Shown: in pieces, positions 38,125 to 40,517 of the stretch | Layout: every line of letters begins with the position of its first letter | How positions within the stretch are numbered: position 1 is the first letter of the stretch | DNA from: CAYMDP01 sp964389375 | GTDB lineage: Bacteria; Bdellovibrionota; Bdellovibrionia; Bdellovibrionales; UBA1609 | Length of the DNA stretch: 40,517 nt | NCBI GenBank assembly: GCA_964389375.1 | Contig: CAYMDP010000026.1 | Location: 1-40,517 of the forward strand | Direction of reading: 5' to 3' | Translations under genes and position numbers: made by a program | The notes under the pieces: generated by a model | Told to the model about the DNA's origin: nothing | Database searches by the model: none | What the model saw: only the letters and a program-made list of their open reading frames with translations

Positions 38125-40517
38125 CTAATTGATCGTTCCGCCGTTGTTTACAAGATTGGCTTGGCTATGGCTTCCGCCATTGACCGTCATTGTGGTCCCA
38201 TTCTCTAGAGTTAAGGTGTCCGGAACGGTAAGCGTGAATCCAGCTAAATTTAGAGTTCCTTGAGTCAGGTTCAGATCGCCATTTGCTCCACCAACCAGAG
38301 TGATATTGGATCCCAGAAATGCAGTTCCCGAGGATTTGTTGATCTGGATTTGGCGAACCGCACCGAAAGCAGCGGCGTTTCTTGAAATAGTCTGATCCCC
38401 TGTGCCGACAAGATTCAGGTAAATTTGATCTCCGCCAATGTCAGATCCGTAAACGACATTCCCGTGAGCATTAAAAGTTCCACGGGTTGTAGAGTTGTCT
38501 CCATCTTCAACTCGAAGTTCCCCGAGAACAGTCATTGCGCTTGTCACTAAGAATGAAGAGTAGCGAGTTGAAGTCATGTGAACATTGTTAAACTGCAGCG
38601 GCCCCGGCGCGATATCATAGTCCTCGCCATTGTAGCTACCAATAAATTCGATCGTCGAGGTTCCGAAGTTCACATTACCCTGAAGGTAAGTAAAACCTCT
38701 ACGAATTTCCAATGTACCAACAAATGTTACGGTTCCGCCGGTTGAATCGATTTCAATTTTAGGTGAAACCGAATCAGTTCCGAATCCGGTAATGGTTTGA
38801 TTCGTATTTCCAGACACTCGAATGATGGCCGATCCGCCTGAGGCACCCCAAACTCCAGAGCCTCCTGATAAAGGGACGTCAATATCTCCCTTTGCCAGGA
38901 TGGTCCCGTTATTCACAGTGGTTTGTGAATTTGAATTGGAGTGGGTCAATTTTCCAAGGACGGTAATTGTTCCACCGTTAAGATTTAATGGAGAATACCG
39001 ACTTGCCGCAATTGTGAGTTGATTAAAGGTTTTGCCATTGGCGCTTAGGGTTTCAGTCTCACCGTTGTAGAGACCTGTATACTTCACATGGCCACCGTGA
39101 TGGTCAAATGTGGCGGCGGCTGCGATGCTAAAGCTATTATACTTAAATTCCAAAAGTCCTGATGTGCTCTTGAAGAAGCCAGCATTAATTGAAATATCGC
39201 CGCCAAAAATGGAGATCGAGGAGTCTCCACCGAAAAATGTTCCCGAGTCTTGAATGTAGCCACCTCCGCCAATGGTCATGCCTTGGCCTGGAGCTTGGTA
39301 AATCGTCCCTGTGTAACCCGCTTGAAGTCTGAATCCATAGGCGGATATTGATCCATAAAGGATATCGACATTACATGAAGCTCCAGAGCACATCAGATTA
39401 TTAAAGACGGCAAGATGAGAGCTGTCTGTAAAACTCGATGGGCTCGGTCCACCTAGACAAGTTCCACTAAGGCCTGGGTTTGGAATACTTCCACACCAGT
39501 TCCCGTTTTCGCTCCAATAGTTATTTACAGCACCCGTCCAGGTGTAGGGTGTTAAAAGTTTAACGTTAATAGTTGCTGTCGAAGTGGCGCCAAATCCATC
39601 GCTGATTGTGTATGTAAAACTGTCTGCGCCAAAATGGCTGCCGTTGGGCGTATAAGTTAGGGTGCTTGGGGACGCAATACTGACCGTTCCATAGGTTCCG
39701 TTTGTTGTGGCTGAGATAGATATTGTGTGTCCGTCCGGATCGCTGTCGTTTGCCAAGGGATTTACCGTTATGGCGGGCCCATTATACATCATGGTCAAAG
39801 TGTCGTTTGAAGCACTTGGAGCTCGATTTACAAAGAAGGAGTAGGGACTGTTGCTGGCTTCAAGGCTTGCAAGGCCCACTTTTGCAATGACAACGGCTTC
39901 GTAGGTACTTCCCAGCGCTAAACCGCAAGACGAGAAATCATAAACAAGGGCCGTCGTATTTTCGAGGGCGCAGGCTACATTAGATCCATTGTAAATCGTG
40001 ACGTCGTAACTTGTCGCGTGAGTCGATGATCCCCAGTTTACAATTGGGTTTACTCCACCGTTGAGTCGCGCATCTTCTACGGAATCTGCGGCACCAGTAA
40101 TTCCCTCAATCGCAAAGGCGCCAAGTTCGTTATCTAAAATCGTAATGTCATGAGAGTTTTGAACTCCGATTGAGCCAAAGTCTGAGTTATCTAAAAGAAT
40201 TTCGATAGTCTCTGAAGCCTCTTGATCGGCATCATCATTAATTACAATGGTGATGCTCGCTGAAGCCTGACCTGCGGGAATATTCACCGAGTTCGGGGCA
40301 GTGTAGTCAGTATTTCGCGTTGCACTTCCAGAAAAACTAAGTGCGATATTTGCGGCAGCCCCTAAGGTCTGACTTGAATTCACCTGGACAAGGGCTGTCC
40401 CTGCGCCTTCACTGATGTTTTGGTTTGCAACTTGAAAGGTAAAAACGGGAGCTGGATCGTTATCTGTCAGTCGAAGTTGGAACTCAATGCTCTGGCTTTT
40501 AAAAACCGAATTTGGAA
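38125..40517 (-). CDS. Large modular surface protein, C-terminal part (5' end outside window)
   Basis: The frame is open to the right edge, so the GTG at 40383 is internal and the N terminus is missing; 797 residues are visible. In order from the edge: a Calx-beta domain (FTFQVANQNISEGAGTA to the DITILDNE region); a fibronectin-III-like domain (VNPIVNWGSSTHATSYDVTI ...); a cadherin-like/Big domain (PSASNDTL ... NDSDPDGH ... GADSFTYTISDG); then about 460 residues of repetitive, Gly/Ser/Thr/Asn-rich beta sequence beginning YTWTGAVNNYWSENGNW, with recurring strand-turn units (NGGTITVLGKLTH, NNGTILAKGDIDV, GNVNFGTSTIEFIG), likely a beta-helix. It is probably secreted or surface-attached, with an adhesin or matrix role. 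No sorting motif is seen at the C terminus, which ends NNGGTIN. Confidence 0.82.
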   Translation of the reverse strand, partial: PNSVFKSQSIEFQLRLTDNDPAPVFTFQVANQNISEGAGTALVQVNSSQTLGAAANIALSFSGSATRNTDYTAPNSVNIPAGQASASITIVINDDADQEASETIEILLDNSDFGSIGVQNSHDITILDNELGAFAIEGITGAADSVEDARLNGGVNPIVNWGSSTHATSYDVTIYNGSNVACALENTTALVYDFSSCGLALGSTYEAVVIAKVGLASLEASNSPYSFFVNRAPSASNDTLTMMYNGPAITVNPLANDSDPDGHTISISATTNGTYGTVSIASPSTLTYTPNGSHFGADSFTYTISDGFGATSTATINVKLLTPYTWTGAVNNYWSENGNWCGSIPNPGLSGTCLGGPSPSSFTDSSHLAVFNNLMCSGASCNVDILYGSISAYGFRLQAGYTGTIYQAPGQGMTIGGGGYIQDSGTFFGGDSSISIFGGDISINAGFFKSTSGLLEFKYNSFSIAAAATFDHHGGHVKYTGLYNGETETLSANGKTFNQLTIAASRYSPLNLNGGTITVLGKLTHSNSNSQTTVNNGTILAKGDIDVPLSGGSGVWGASGGSAIIRVSGNTNQTITGFGTDSVSPKIEIDSTGGTVTFVGTLEIRRGFTYLQGNVNFGTSTIEFIGSYNGEDYDIAPGPLQFNNVHMTSTRYSSFLVTSAMTVLGELRVEDGDNSTTRGTFNAHGNVVYGSDIGGDQIYLNLVGTGDQTISRNAAAFGAVRQIQINKSSGTAFLGSNITLVGGANGDLNLTQGTLNLAGFTLTVPDTLTLENGTTMTVNGGSHSQANLVNNGGTIN

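Overview
The window reads as chromosomal DNA of a Gram-negative bacterium with an outer membrane and meso-diaminopimelate (mDAP) peptidoglycan. It carries a Kdo transferase, an Mla-type lipid transport operon, a Lol-type permease, an RND/TolC-type efflux system, dapD, lysA and murI. Moderate GC, dense ATGA-type overlaps, frequent GTG/TTG starts behind clear Shine-Dalgarno (SD) sites and many small secreted proteins and lipoproteins fit a Bdellovibrio-like or former deltaproteobacterial genome. That taxonomic reading is inference. No phage, integrase, transposase or CRISPR array is visible. Both window edges cut a gene.

Layout. 1-1630 is the end of an unrecognised protein, convergent with a lipoprotein-waaA pair (2.9-1.6 kb) and preceded on the minus strand by an ICMT-like membrane protein. 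4.7-7.6 kb holds a membrane class III nucleotide cyclase whose stop overlaps the start of a PilZ-PilZ-acyltransferase fusion. A stand-alone Hen1-type RNA methyltransferase follows on the minus strand. 8.3-14.4 kb is a metal-resistance locus: a CsoR-type repressor diverges from an operon for a small periplasmic protein, an HME-RND pump, a second small periplasmic protein, a TolC-like channel and a 94-residue protein. One operator lies inside both promoters. A perfect 39-bp inverted repeat lies between the first two operon genes. 14.4-18.8 kb has two S8 proteases with a small Cys-rich secreted protein between them.

18.8-23.98 kb holds tRNA-Ala with a secreted-protein gene directly behind it, a small beta-barrel-like protein, ridA, a DUF218 protein and a four-gene Mla-like operon whose ATPase lacks most catalytic motifs. 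24.1-25.4 kb is a LolC/E-type permease. 25.4-33.1 kb is housekeeping: dapD with an M14 murein-peptide-type peptidase, divergent from lysA-DUF502-aldehyde dehydrogenase; murI; and a membrane protein with an IMPDH/GMPR-family enzyme. tRNA-Leu(TAA) is at 33.23 kb.

33.4-38.1 kb is a run of mostly small secreted or membrane proteins (ChaN-like, TPR, Cys-rich) with a compound repeat at 34.75-34.98 kb. The right end is a large modular surface protein (Calx-beta, Fn3-like, cadherin-like, then repetitive beta structure) that runs off the window.

The most unusual points are the cyclase/PilZ-acyltransferase pair, the metal pump locus without a recognisable membrane fusion protein, the catalytically degenerate MlaF-like ATPase, the lone Hen1 methyltransferase and the two palindromic repeat elements.
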